Positions 11,880 through 24,936 of a DNA stretch of 64,000 nt are shown here, piece by piece (the first letter of the stretch is position 1; every line of letters begins with the position of its first letter). A model generated the notes under the pieces. It was not told the origin of the DNA. It did not search any database and saw only the letters and a list, made by a program, of their open reading frames with translations. The stretch comes from Manihot esculenta (lineage: Eukaryota; Streptophyta; Magnoliopsida; Malpighiales; Euphorbiaceae): assembly GCF_001659605.2 (NCBI RefSeq), contig NC_035177.2:31388136-31452135 (forward strand). Reading direction: 5' to 3'. The translations under genes and the position numbers were made by a program.

Positions 11880-13665
11880 AGTCTCAGCTCTCCGTTGAAA
11901 ACTCGCTCTTTCAACTACAGGGCAAGATTTCACAGGAAGTTATCGTTAAAGAACGCAATCCAACATATCTCCATTATATCTATAATCGCGGGATTTTTTA
12001 TCTACCAGTCGATACTAGTCGGATTTTGAGGAGATTTAACAACCAATTCCACCTTCTTATAATAAGTTGATGAACACAAAGATCAATGGACGCATTATTA
12101 TACAACTACTATTGAGTTCAAAACATTTCTTTGCACTCGTCATTTTCTTCTGTTTACTAATTTAAGCATCGGAGTGACTACCATGAGCGCCAATAATCTC
12201 GCTTTCTTTTTTTAGCATATTATCTAATTGCAATACAGTCTCATTTTAACCACATCATTTGGTTTCATTATTAGGATATTTCATTTAATTTTCTCTATTC
12301 AATTGTAGTAGAAACTGGTCTTTCATTTATTTTCCTCTTAAAAAGAAATTTTTTCCTTTTCTATTTTCTAAAATGGCAAATAATTTATGAGTTGCTATTA
12401 AGACTGCTGCCAACAAGGGCATAATCATTTTCTCCACTCCTAATAGTGGACAAAACATCTCATCAATGGCTAATGAAGTTGATTTGAACAATCTAAACAA
12501 AGCAAATACTTTAGTAAATAAAAAGTCTATAGGTCACTCTCAAGTAGTATAAAACTCAGGAGGATGCCTCCTTTATGGCTTCCAAGATAAGGGAGGAGGC
12601 TTCCATCAATACTTTAAGGACTCAAATAAAAGCAATCTAAATACAGTCCAAGGGGAAGGCCAAGCTAAAAGATGAAGAGTTGTTGGATGAGATTCCAAAG
12701 GATATCGACCGGAAGCTGATACGGAAAGTGTAAAAGTACTAGAAGGAGTAGGAGAAGAATTATGGGTTTGATATTTTGTACCGAGTGTTTCCATCAACAC
12801 TTATAGGTTTAACTCAGAAATTGTATCAATACCTTAAGGACGAGCTCAGATGTTAATACAATTTCTGAGTTCAGGTTCAATTTAGAACTTTTTTCAATTT
12901 GCTATATTTTTTAAATTCAGGTTTATTACTTGTATATCTCCTAAAAAACTCTCGTTTGACTTGCAGAAGATTCAACAAGGAGAGAGCAAGTCTTTAAGGA
13001 GATTTATCTCACAGTTTAATGCAGAAACAATACAGGTAGAATAATTAAATTATGAGATAGTATGTGAAGTATTGAAAAAAGAAACACGCAACATCACATA
13101 CCAACAGCTAATGGACAAAATTCAGAAGTTTATCAGGCTGAATGATAAAGTTCAAGAGTAAGAGCGCAGAGAAGATAAGAAGACAAGTCAAAAGAGATTC
13201 AGAAATCAGATAAGTAAAACTACAAAAGTGAAAAGAGTTATTTAGTGTCACGTAGTAGGTATGATTGAGGTAAGTTCAAAAACTATACCCCATTAAATAA
13301 CTCACGAACACGTATACTTACGTGGATCAGAAAAAATGATAAAAATATCAAATGGTACGCCAAGCTTAACCCAAAAAAATTAGGCATACGAGACAAAATG
13401 AGGTATTGTTGATTGCATGAGGATCATGGACACACTATAGAAGAATGACATCAACTAAAAGATGAGATTGAGAGACTGATAAGAGACTACAGACTTCGAA
13501 AGTTTGCTATAAAAGACAGAAAAGAAAAGATTTCAGAACTTGAGATAAAAGTACCAATCAATCCTGTTGAAAATGAACCCGTAAGGGTTATTTACATAAT
13601 TGCAGAAAAACCGAATAGCAATAGAGGTGGAATGATACAGATATTCAACTTTGCTGGAAGACAGA
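11880..13665 (+). mobile_element. Dead Ty3/gypsy element: LTR-end-like sequence and gag remnant
   Basis: Reads on the plus strand. 11880-12200 resembles the 3' part of an LTR and the leader behind it. From about 12960 a broken gag can be followed: QQGESKSLRRFISQFNAET, then, after stops, LHEDHGHTIEE, a degenerate zinc-knuckle region followed by LKDEIERLIRDYRLRKFAIK. Several in-frame stops (for example at about 13040, 13158 and 13410) show it is not functional. The sequence is unlike the younger element at 1-2499. No protease, reverse transcriptase or second LTR is visible, so the element is truncated. Confidence 0.65.
12811..12871. repeat. 16-bp perfect inverted repeat
   Basis: AACTCAGAAATTGTAT at 12811-12826 is the exact reverse complement of 12856-12871, with a 29-base loop. 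It lies inside the gag fossil. Confidence 0.85.
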
Positions 13666-15698
13666 CGAACCCAAAAACGCCTCTTTCCTTTGCTTTTTCT
13701 CCCCGCCCCTTTCTCTCTCTTTCCTCTTTTATTCTATATACCCAACACTTAATGTGAAGTTAGTTAAAGTTAATTTTTTTTTAGTCTTAATTTCACGTTA
13801 TAGAAAAATAGAGAGCTTTTTATTGTTTGTATAACTAACAACGGATAATCATTATCCATATTTATTTAATTAACTAAAAATAATATTATATAACATATTT
13901 ATATTTCATTTATTTAAAATTTTTAAGAAACATTTGCAAAACTTCGTCAAAATAAAAAATAATTAACAAATTGGAAATAAAATGTCAACGAAATGTATGT
14001 AAGTACTATAAGATGAAGCTTACCCATTGCTATTTGTGCAAAATTGCTTTTGATCTTCTTCTACAGCCTTGGCTACTAAAATTATCACTATTATTTGGAG
14101 TAAACATTATTCTATTTAAATTAAAAAAAAATTAATTGAATTAAACTAATTTTAAATTTTAAATTAATTATTTATTTTTTTATTGATTTAATTTTTATTT
14201 TTAAAAATTTTAACTATTTTGATTCAATTGAATTTTAATTAAAAAAACTCAATAAAATTAGACTAAATATATTAGTAAGTATTAGTATATTATTTTTTTA
14301 TAATATTAAATATTTCAATTAAATTTTATAATACTAAAAATAAAGTTTAAAAAATATAAAATTTATTAAAAATCATAATCAATCAAAATGAACTGAATCA
14401 AAATGATTCGATTCAAATTAATTTCTGTCTAAAATTGATTCAATTTAATTTTAAAAGCTAATAAAATTTTATTTTTAATTTATTCAGTTCGACCAAATAC
14501 TCTCCCATAGCCATTATTACTTTTACATGAATTAAAATATATATACTAAAACTTTATTTATTTCATAGAAAATATTTGTTATAAAAATATTTTTATATTT
14601 TTTTTACATTACTTAATAGAAAATATTATTCTGATAAAAAAAATAAACCATTTTGAATTCACTATAAATTCTTATTAAAATTTATATATATATATAAATG
14701 AGTTAATAAATTTTATTTTTTAAAATAAAATAAAATAATAAAAAATAAATTATTTTATTAAAAAAAATTTTTATAAATTTTTTGAAATATAAATTATTTT
14801 CTACAAATAAATAAAAAAAAGCTAAATATAACTAAAATAATAAATTTTTTATTATATTATATTATTTATTTATCTATCTATTTTTCACTGAAAACAAAGT
14901 TGTATTGATAAGACACACTTATATAAAGGCTGAATACATCAAAGCAGGCCTAAAAACCCGAACAAACAAATGAGTGAATTATCGACTTTCTTAATATATT
15001 CCACTCATATTCTTTTATTATTAAATTATTTTAAAAATTAATAAATTTTATTTTTTAATGCATATTAAATTAATATATATTAGAAAATTAATACCTTACA
15101 AAGAAAAATTACCAATAATTGAGATATTTAAAAAATAAAAGATTATTTCCATAGGCCATGGAGTATAATATACCAAATTTGAGAAAAAAAATTTTATTTA
15201 GATATGGTGTTCTATATGGATAACTTCAAGTTCAACAACACAAAAGTTTTTAGAAAAGCTAGCAAAATGAGTTTGAGCCCTACAATGAAACTGTCAACTT
15301 ATTTTATAGATAAGTCAACAAAAAAAAGTTATGTTGTATCAGAAAATGAGTTTTTATTGGTATCGGAATGGTTTTTAAGATTGAAAAATCTCGAGTTTAA
15401 ACTTCAATCAAAGTAAATTAGGTTTATATTTTTTTGAATAGTCAGATATCCATTTCTTTACTTAATATGTTTAGTGCATTTTTTATCAAGTTAATATAAT
15501 TATTTTTATTGATGTTTTTGCATTTCTCTCCAACAAAATTTAAGCAAATTCAAAATATGGATCCTTATTAGACAACTATACTGAAAATGTTGGAGATTCA
15601 ACAAGCCCTTCTTCTTCAAGGAAGCCCATTTTAGAACATGGAAATTCTCAAAATTGCTTATTTTTTGGTATAATTAGAGAAAAATTTACTTAAATCGA

Positions 15699-15729
<31 letters not shown>

Positions 15730-16225
15730 CTTATAATATAAAATCATAATGGCTCCATATAAAATCTTATATCTTTATACTATGGATGTATATAGTTTTC
15801 GATCTAAATAAGAATTACCCATTAGCTTGACCTGCTTTGTATATTAGTGCATTAGATTTATTCTCCTTGAACACAAGAAGATATTCAAGCATTAGCTTGA
15901 TTGGTTATGCATACTCTTCAAGCTAATATTTCACACAGCCAAGATTTCACAGAAACATTAATGGCAATGACTTCAGAAAGTCATTACATACAACTAAAGC
16001 ATACTTCTCCTTTCTTGCAAACTTCACATAAAGTACAAGATGTACTTCAGACAAAGTTTTAAGTCCGATTACACAGCATACACACATTAAGCAAGACAAC
16101 GTTCTAAACATTCAGGAAACAGACAGGGAGTTTGTTAATCTTCTTCTAAGTTAGACAGTTTACCGTTTGGTTTCCTTTCTTTCTTTGACACCACAATCAC
16201 TGCAAAGAGCATAGCTTTGTTTTCA
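13666..16225. other. AT-rich spacer and probable ankyrin-gene 3' UTR
   Basis: No gene is seen. A 70-codon open frame at 15204-15416 has no recognisable domain. An (AT)n microsatellite is listed separately. The part nearest 16225 is less AT-rich and is likely the 3' UTR of the ankyrin gene. Confidence 0.6.
15699..15726. repeat. (AT)14 microsatellite
   Basis: Uninterrupted alternating AT of about 28 bases. Confidence 0.9.
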
Positions 16226-18802
16226 TCAAGCCACTGAAAGAACAGAAGGATTTGAACTATACCTTTGTCTTGGCCTGCTAACTGGGATTTTAACAGAAAG
16301 TCCAGATGCACCAAAACAGAAGTATTGGCTCCTCAACCTCTTATTCATGGTGGCTCCTTCTTTTCCTATCACATTTGATGTTCCATCATCAAATGATTGA
16401 TTAGAAGATGAGGGTCCGGCAACATCATCGTCGAGAAACACCCCTTTTTGTTTTTCTATTGATCTAGGTGAAGTCATGGATGATTTTGAAAATGAACTCG
16501 AGCGCGATCGACCTGGAATGTTTACTTGTGGCATAGCCTGCATAACACCATGGATTATGCCTGAAGCAAGTTTCTTCTTGGCTTTTGGACTTGATTGATC
16601 ACTACTAACAGAAAGTGTTCTCTTGTGGTTAGGAAGTGATGAGGGCCTCATGAATCTCTGTCGAAGTGGGGTTGGAGTTTCTTCTGAACTACTGCATTTC
16701 TTGCCTGATTCTACAGAAATTTGATCCAATGATTTGTTGAATCTTTCAGGTTTTTTCCCAATTAGACGTGGCCAATGGAAGACTCTTTTCAACAGCTTCC
16801 TATTACTTGTTGAGCTCTGGTTCTCATTGGTGGAGTCTAGATGTTCAGTTGAATATGAGCTTCTTTCTTCACTAGCTGGATCAGCACGGGCATCAAATGC
16901 AATCTCAAGACCTGTATACAAGAAGATTTCTGTGTCGGAGATTCTGAAGGAAGTTCCAGGACTTACTCCATTACCTTGCATCTTCAAGTGGGAGGCAATG
17001 GCTCTTCTTGCAGTATAATCCTGGCAACCAAAAATCCCACCAGCTGAAATCAACTGCCTGATCAGTACATCTGATGATGCAGAATCCGGCCGTAGCTTAA
17101 GGAGGTCAAGAGGCGTCATCCCATCTGCGTCACGGACGTTCACATTTATTGACTGAGCAGACATCAGGAGCTGCACGAGATCAGAGTGAACATTCCCAAT
17201 GATGGCTGTGTGGAGTGCAGTCCTTCCATCATTACTTTTGGCGTTGATGATATCTTCCACATCGAAAAATTTCCCACTAATCAATTGCTTCATAAGCTCA
17301 ATCTGTCGATCCAACCTTTTAAAAGCTGGAGTTTGGAATCCAGACACAGCCATATGAAGAAAGGTTTCTCCAGCATTGTTTGTTGAAGAGATCAACGATG
17401 GAGATGCATTGATCAGAGCTTCAACCACAGATAATTGACCCCTGTAAGCAGCAATATGCAATGCTGTGTTCCCTAGATGGTCTGTGGAATTGATAATATC
17501 AAAGGAGGCTGTAAGATCTTTAACTACCTGCACAAAGAAGAACAGAGGTTACAATTAAAAGATCAAGTTACTGTAACACATCATTTTCAGACACTAACAG
17601 TTTTCTTTTCCACAAACAATGGATCACCCACTTCATTGTAGTTCACAGGAAATTCTTAAGAGGACCAGATCCACCATAGACATAAGAGACATTGAAGTGG
17701 GTCCCATCTATTTTTTTCATGGTGAGCCCGCTTGGTCCGACTAGGTGCAGGCAAGTATTTCTAGTAGTTCATTACATTATTAACCGGTTGAAACATTTAT
17801 AAGACAATGGAGGTAATGGATATGATCTAAACTTGCATTCTAGATCTCACACCTTTCCATTATTACTTTAGATTTAAGAAAATTCAAAGCCAAAAAAAAA
17901 CTTCATATGACTACAAATTCAGTGAAAACTGCTTTGCTTCATCCAATGTCTCTGCTATCACTTGAAAGCAGGAGAAAACAACACAATCAAGTTCACGTTA
18001 AGATGATAAAAAGAATTAAATTGACAACCACCAAAGAAAACAATTTGTCCACAGATAAGAAAGTGAAATATTAACACAATAATTGAAGCCTCACCTCAAC
18101 TTGGCCTCTGGCAGCAGCAGCATGTAAAATAGTTGAACCTTCCTTATCTCTATAAGCCAAGACATCACTGCAATTACTAAGAAGCTCCTTTAAAACGATT
18201 GAATTCCCACCTCTTGCAGCAGCATGAACAGCTCTATTGATCATTTCCCACTTGTATTGAGAAGGGATTTCCCCAATCTGCTCCTCAAACTCTCCACTTT
18301 TTGCTGTCAAAAACCTTGGGGAAACAGCAAAATCATAAACAATCCTGAAAACCTCACAATTCTTACTTCTGGCAGCAGCATAAAGTATATCAGTAACACC
18401 ATATTCTCCTTCACCAAAAACAAGTAGAGGGTTCCTATCAAGAAGTTCCTGAACAAAGCTCAAGTCTCCAGCAGAAGCAGCAGTGTACATAAGCCATCCA
18501 CCATAACCAGCTTGGATGAGGGAATTCTTTCCTTTCTTTGATTCACACTCATCAAAAAGTTTTCTAGCAACTTGACAACGAAATTTGGAAACATCATCAA
18601 ACTGTTCCTCATCATCCCAAACAGTCTCAAGGCGTCGAATTCGCCTGAGAGAAGTGAGCTTGATAAGGTGATTGCTGTCAATGCGAAGAAGCTCCCTGAC
18701 CAAATCATAGTGGCCATTAGCAGCTGCCCAATCAATGGGAGATGCATACCACCATTGGTCTCCAGTACTCTCCCATCGAAGAGGGAAATAAGTAGGAGCC
18801 AT
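16226..18802 (-). CDS. Ankyrin-repeat protein
   Basis: Two exons, 18095-18802 and 16226-17527, join in phase 0 (GTTGAG / GTAGTTAAAG) to give 669 residues. I chose the ATG at 18802 (MAPTYFPLRWESTGDQWWYA) rather than the in-frame ATG six codons upstream, because related plant proteins, as I recall them, begin at this point. Ankyrin-type units include SPIDWAAANGHYDLVRELL, GGWLMYTAASAGDLSFVQEL, EGSTILHAAAARGQVE, LGNTALHIAAYRGQLSVVEA, AGETFLHMAVSG, DGRTALHTAIIGN and DGMTPLDLL. The C-terminal third is Ser/Arg/Lys-rich and disordered (KRTLSVSSDQSSPKAKKK) and ends with RPRQRYSSNPSVLSVA. There is no transmembrane segment or PGG domain, so it is not an ACD6-type protein. The likely role is a soluble scaffold; partners cannot be read from sequence. 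Confidence 0.92.
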
Positions 18803-19350
18803 TATCACAGTGAAGAACAAGATCCCAGTGGATTATAATCAGTAAAGATAGCAAATTTTAGAGAAGTTTATCAAAGCTTCTGAAGAAAACAGTAAGAAAG
18901 AACCTAGAGAAATGAAGAAAACAGACCAGGACCTTTGAACAAAACTAGAAAAAGTAGAGAACCCTTTAGTATCATTAACTCAAACAGCTGAACTACTTGC
19001 AGCAAAAACCATTACGACTGAAAAAGAAACGCTGATGCCTGATAGGAAAATGAAATTTTCTATAGAAAAAGGACTCTATAATAAAAAATAAAAAATATCA
19101 ACTATGACGATACTAGGAAGGAAACAGAAATCATTGGCCACACAAAGAGAACCCAGAAAAGGCAACATGCACTTCAGAGTATATTATAAAAAATATTCAG
19201 CATCAGAAGACAAGAAGAGAAAGATAATATTGATTGAACTGCAACAAGATGAGATTCTTTTTAAACCTGTGAGAGAGAATACTGTAACAGGATGAAGAAA
19301 TAATGATGGTGATCATCTATGGGATTTTTAGGGGAGACAGGATAGAGAAA

Positions 19351-19357
19351 TTATATA
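19351..19357 (-). promoter_or_regulatory. Possible TATA box of the ankyrin gene
   Basis: TATATAA on the minus strand, about 550 bases upstream of the start codon. This implies a long 5' UTR or a 5' UTR intron. In such AT-rich DNA the match could be chance. Confidence 0.3.
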
Positions 19358-19359
19358 GT

Positions 19360-22300
19360 GAAGAGAAATTATTTTTATATAATTTTCTATCTCTTATTAG
19401 ATTATTGTATTATTGTATTATGTAAATAATTCTATATGATAAAACCGTTTTACTGCATAATTTATCGGGAGAGAGGGACAAGGTGGGCTCTTTACAGCGT
19501 TTTCTTCGGGCGGTGGCATGCTAATCCGATGGGGAGGGATGAGATTACTGTGGACAAAGATGTGGGAGTAATGATAAAAAGCTAAGCCAAACCAGATATT
19601 GCTTTTAGGTATGGAAGATTTCTTGTTTACTGGTTATTTGCCAATAATTAACATGTTAATGTATAATTATAATTTTTTTAATTGTTGATTATGATCAGTG
19701 ATTACAAACTTAAAATTAAAAGTTTGCTCCAATCGCTGAATTTTCTTTTAAAAAATAAAATATAAATATTAAGCTATTTTATTTTTAGTAATTGAAAAAA
19801 TATCTTAAAAATACATTTAAAATAACAACTATTGATTTTTTTTTATTAATTATCAGAATAGGATAAATAGAATACTTTTAAAAATATTTTTTTTAAAAAA
19901 AATACCAAAAATAATAAGTTTTATGAAAATTAAACTTATTTCTTTTCATTGATATATAATTTAACTGTCAACCAAAATACATCCGTCCAATCTAATTTTA
20001 TAGAATTACAGAATGGTGATCGTCTTCCTCAACTGTCAACCAAAATCTTCCATTTCCATTCCCTTGGAGATTTTTTATATTGAACTAATTTTAGTATTAA
20101 ATTTTAATAGAAATATAAATAAATGGTATAATATAAAAAAAAATTATTAATATAAAATATTTTTATAAAAAAATTAAGAGTGCAATTAAAAAAAAATTAC
20201 CATATTTAAAATTTTTATAACGGGCTTTAAAAGACTAATTACAATAAATAATTATGATACACTGTAATTTTTTTTTTATTTGATATACCAAATCCTTTGC
20301 TTGGGTAAGTTTTATTTTATTTTTTTCCATCTTCTTGCTGCTGTTCTTCCTTTAAAAATATATATATGTAAAACCCTTCCTTGGATGAGACAGTGAACAT
20401 TGAAGAATATATATTTAATTGAAAAACTGAAAAAACTAGATAGTAGTGAAAATAATGGAGCTTTCAATAAATCTACCATTTAATCTACAAGTATTTTACC
20501 CCTGTTTCGAATAAAATTTTTTATAAAAATTTCATCTAATTAATTTTTTTTATTTGTAACAAAAAATAATTTTTTTAATTAAAAGAAATTAAATCATGAT
20601 TTTATAACTTACCTAATTTGTTTTAAACGAAATCTTAAGGTATTGGAGAAGTAAGGCCATGTGAATGTTTAAGCCTTTTTAAGTACATATCATGATTCTC
20701 ATCAATGCCACTATATATATATATGATTCTCATGGTCTTGTACATACCATATCAAATTTCATATTCATTTTTAAAAGATATTGATTCATTCTAAAAGAGT
20801 GTTTAAAATCTTTTTTATTCCATATGCAGTGTAAAATATTTAAGAAAGATTCAATATTGGCAGAGATTTTGATATTATCAGATTTAATTCACTTCAAAAT
20901 TTAGCTTAAAAAGAAGAGTATTCTAAATCAGAGTATTTTACTCTTATTGTCTTAAATCAGAGTATATTACTCTTATTTTAAATCCATATGAGATTCTAAC
21001 ACTACGTTGAATTAATTATTACAAGAGTTTTTTATATCGATTGCCTTTTCTGATTTTCAGAATTTTTTTGATTTTTTATATTTAATTTTAATAAAAATAT
21101 TTACCTAAATCAAATCTAGTATAAATATATAATTGAATTTATATAAAATTTCATATATTTATCGTGCGGGTCAATATGAATCCGGTATGAATCCGGTGTG
21201 AATAAGAATTGCATATTATTATATCCTTTAAAAAATAATTGTAGTGGATTCCAGATCCTTTTGCGTAATTCTATACTTATGAAAAATCAAGTCCTACACC
21301 AGTAAATTATGAAGAAATAGAGTAATTATGAATCTGCTATTGAAAAAAAAATTACATTTTTAAATATATTAAAAATACTGTAAAATTAAATTTGATAAAT
21401 TAAAAATATTGTAAAATTAAATTTGATAATTCTACTTATTAGAATACTAAAATGATAAAAACAACTTAGGATTTTTCTTTAACTATATCTAAAATGGTGT
21501 ATCTTAAAAAAAAAAAAAAAAAGAAGAAGTGGTAGCAGTTTTGACACTCAATTTCTCAATGCCAAACCAGCACTAATTAAGCTTGGGAAGATTACAATCT
21601 TCTTTTGTGAGGTATGTGTTGGTTTGGTGCCTTAAAAACCCTAAAAATCCAATCCTAAGCCTAACTACTTGAGACACAGAGGACCTAAAAGCAAAAATAG
21701 CCATGTGAGAAGCAGCTTTAACTTTTTGAATGCTATATTGAGAAAGGTTGTGTGGAAGGTGGGTGACCTGCATATGCCTGCTTTTTAAAATAATAATGCA
21801 TTGTTATGTCAACTTTCAGTTTTGTTTATATCATCTTCTTGCTCCCCTCACTCTTCTTTTTTCTCTCCCTTTATCTTCTCTGCTTCCACACTCACTGCTC
21901 TTCTCTTTCTCTACCATCATCTCCACATCAAAAATCAAAGTAAATTCTATCTTTCCATTAAAATGTTGGAACTCCATCATAACTGGACCATCTAATTATA
22001 AAAATAAAAAGATAATTGTGATCATGATTTATTTCAACCAAAATTTCTATCTAGTCTAAGCAACAATGAAAGGTGGAGCAAGATTTCCAAACTTGTTGTA
22101 CACATAAGCTTGGAAGGGCCACCAAGTTAATAATTGAAGGGGAAAAGGAAATGGAAAAAGCTTGTAATTCAATGTTAGAAGCTATAGAACAAGGATGGAG
22201 GTGACCATTTGTTAAGTTTGGGTAGGTGAATGGGCAACAGGAGCTGGCTTCTACCCATTAAGAGTTCAATGACAATGGGCCCAACTGCATAGTTTCATGA

Positions 22301-24640
22301 ACTTTCTAATTGAATCAGATGAAGCAATATATTACTTGCTTATAACTTTTTATATAGGTCAATTTACATGGAAACAGATGGAACCCATCAGCTAAAAATA
22401 TTCTTCAGTAAGGGTCTACTCCTGTTCTTCTTGAGAGAATGGCTAGATATTTCAGGAAAAGAAAAATTACTATCTGATATGGCTCGTATTCGGACAATCG
22501 AGATTGATTTTGACCATTTTATAATTGGGTAAACAGATGATTTACGATTGGAGGATTGAGTGACGTGGTACTAGATCATCCCTTGAATTTGGTCATTCGC
22601 ATCGCTGGCGTTGATTGACCGAGTGTATGTTTGATTGACAATAGATAAGATAAAATTCCATCATCAGGAATTTTTTTTATTTTTTATTTACTTACACATC
22701 CCCATGCATGGGAGGTTTCATCATTGCATAAATTGAGCAGCATGGCCCTAAATGTCAAAATCTGCAAATCTACGTGGAGTGGCGTTACAGGGGAATCTCC
22801 TAGCTTGTTACTGCATTATTTAATTACCAGTAATCTACTGTTAAATTAATCAAACCAGCCATGTGCAATGTTATCACTTTGAAAAAGGAAAACAGTGAAA
22901 GAGTCAAGACTACCAATTACTCTAATGAATGCAATCATGCATCAACTGCCTTGATGATGAAAAGGAAAAAGAAAGCAAAAATATAAGAGAAATTACTGGG
23001 CGAATAATGATAATAAAGTATATCAATAGATTAATTTTTTATTGATTAACTTGCATATAATAATTTTTCTCTCATAAAAAAATTATAAATTTTTTATTGA
23101 ATTAGTAAGACACGAATTTTCTTTTTAAACTTGCTTATAATCGATCATAGATTAATTAAATCTTCTTTTCTTACGATCATCCAACGATATGATCGGTAAA
23201 CAAAAATTGTATTAGATATACGGTTTAATCAAGCCAAACTTTACCACTATAAGTATCATTAATATATAATTCTGAATAAAAAATATAAAATAAAATAGTT
23301 TTTGTAAATCGATTTACTTTAATTATTGAAAGAGTTATCTAATATATTATTCTACTTATAACAATTTTTAAAAAACCTATAATTAAACTGTTTTTTCGGT
23401 GATTAGCCTTACTTGATTCTTGCTCGATTGTCAGCTTGACAAAATGTTTGAGATGCTCATAGGGGAGAGCTTCAACACTTTTCTTTCCTTCTTAGTTCAC
23501 TCAACGCAGGAAATTTATCTAGCCTCGAGAATATGGGCATGAACTACATTGGAAGACTTGATTTCTTTTCTAAGTATTGATGTTTTTGGAGGCTCTTTTG
23601 CCGGTCCTTGTAGCACATGTTTTTGGTTCATTGTCCTAACTGCCTCCTTAAGACTCATCATGCCTGTCAATGATTTGATGTGGTTCATTGTCAAATCTTC
23701 TCCACGCTAGATCTGCTAATGAAGGTTCTAACAATTTTCGTACATATTTTACTGTTTGGTAGCTGAGAATCAAAGAAAAAGAAAATCTAAATTAATTCAC
23801 AAACTAAAAAATTTTAATAATCTCTCACTTATTTGTATTTTATTAATAATTTTAATTATAAATATATTAGAGTACTTTATTTATTTTTTATTATAAATGT
23901 ACTCTATATATATATATAGTCTAAATATAATAGGTATTATAATTGCGAACTTTAAAATTTAAGTAATAATTCAAGTAAAATTGTATTAAAAATCGAAATT
24001 TAAAGTAAAAGCATACTAAATTGTATTAGAATTAAAAATAAATCACACTTCAAACAAGAAATTTAAACTAAAATTATATTGAAATTTCAATTTGGTATTA
24101 ATTCCTAGCTAGCCCATAAATCAGAATCGAAATAGTACATCCCTATCAAAAACAAAATACTTAATAATCTTCATTTTTAAAATTGATTTGCAATTTCATT
24201 CAATTTTGAAATTCTCTTAAGAAAATTGCGTGTAATCTCACATATCAATATAATTAGGGTTTTGCATTCTTGCAGTTTACATGATGCATAGTGTTTTTTA
24301 ATCCATAGTAACATTAGGATTTTTGTGGATTTAGTTAATCATGATTTACAAAAAAAAAAAAAAAACAAATCGAGCCGGTGTGTCATGTAAAACCCGTGTA
24401 CAAGAATTAAAAAATTGAAATATCAATTGTATTAACCTGCGGAATTATATAAATTTTTAAAAATATAATTAATTTTCAAAAATTTAAATTATTATTAAAA
24501 ATTATAAAAAAAATATATATTAAATTGCCAGAGATCTAATTTTTAATTGTATTTTTTTATTAGAGTTTATAAAAAAATAATTTAAATAATTTTTTATAAA
24601 ATTATTCATGATTTTATTTTCTTTATAAAATTATTTATTC
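19360..24640. other. AT-rich spacer
   Basis: No gene with recognisable domains. 21750-22000 has a CT-rich patch that looks like a plant 5' UTR but leads to no gene. 23400-23760 is less AT-rich and may derive from a retrotransposon leader (see 23515-23661). The rest is low-complexity AT-rich DNA. Confidence 0.55.
23515..23661 (-). other. Short open frame in a possible transposon-derived patch
   Basis: A 48-codon frame beginning MMSLKEAVRTMNQKHVLQGP and ending HILEAR. It sits in a 350-bp patch of near-normal base composition within AT-rich spacer. The charged, helix-prone sequence recalls the N-terminal part of some plant retrotransposon gag proteins, but I cannot name a family. Confidence 0.25.
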
Positions 24641-24936
24641 CAAGGTTAATGGAAATTGGCCGAAACAAAAACAAGACAAAACTTCGCTCCGAATTGGAAT
24701 CAAGAACGAAAGGTTTCGATCCGTTTCAGCCCAAAACTATTAGGTGCAGGCGTCCAGCCCATCACTCTCTGCGGAAAACGTGGAAGCTCAATTCGTATTC
24801 TAAAGCGGGTCAAAACCAACTGATTCTGATCCGACCCACCCGTGTTGCGAGATCATAAACCCCGGTCGCCCCACTAAACCCCAGCAAACCCTTCCTCTTG
24901 CTTTTTCATTTTTCCTCTCACAGCAATATTGTCGCC

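Noticed and set aside
15204..15416. 70-codon open frame in the spacer
   Set aside because: No recognisable domain and AT-driven composition. It has the length expected by chance in this DNA.
16734..17386. Plus-strand frames opposite the ankyrin gene
   Set aside because: Exact antisense of the well-supported ankyrin coding exon, with no splice or start context of their own.
19104..19295. 63-codon plus-strand frame
   Set aside because: It lies in the probable 5' UTR or promoter of the minus-strand ankyrin gene and shows no domain.
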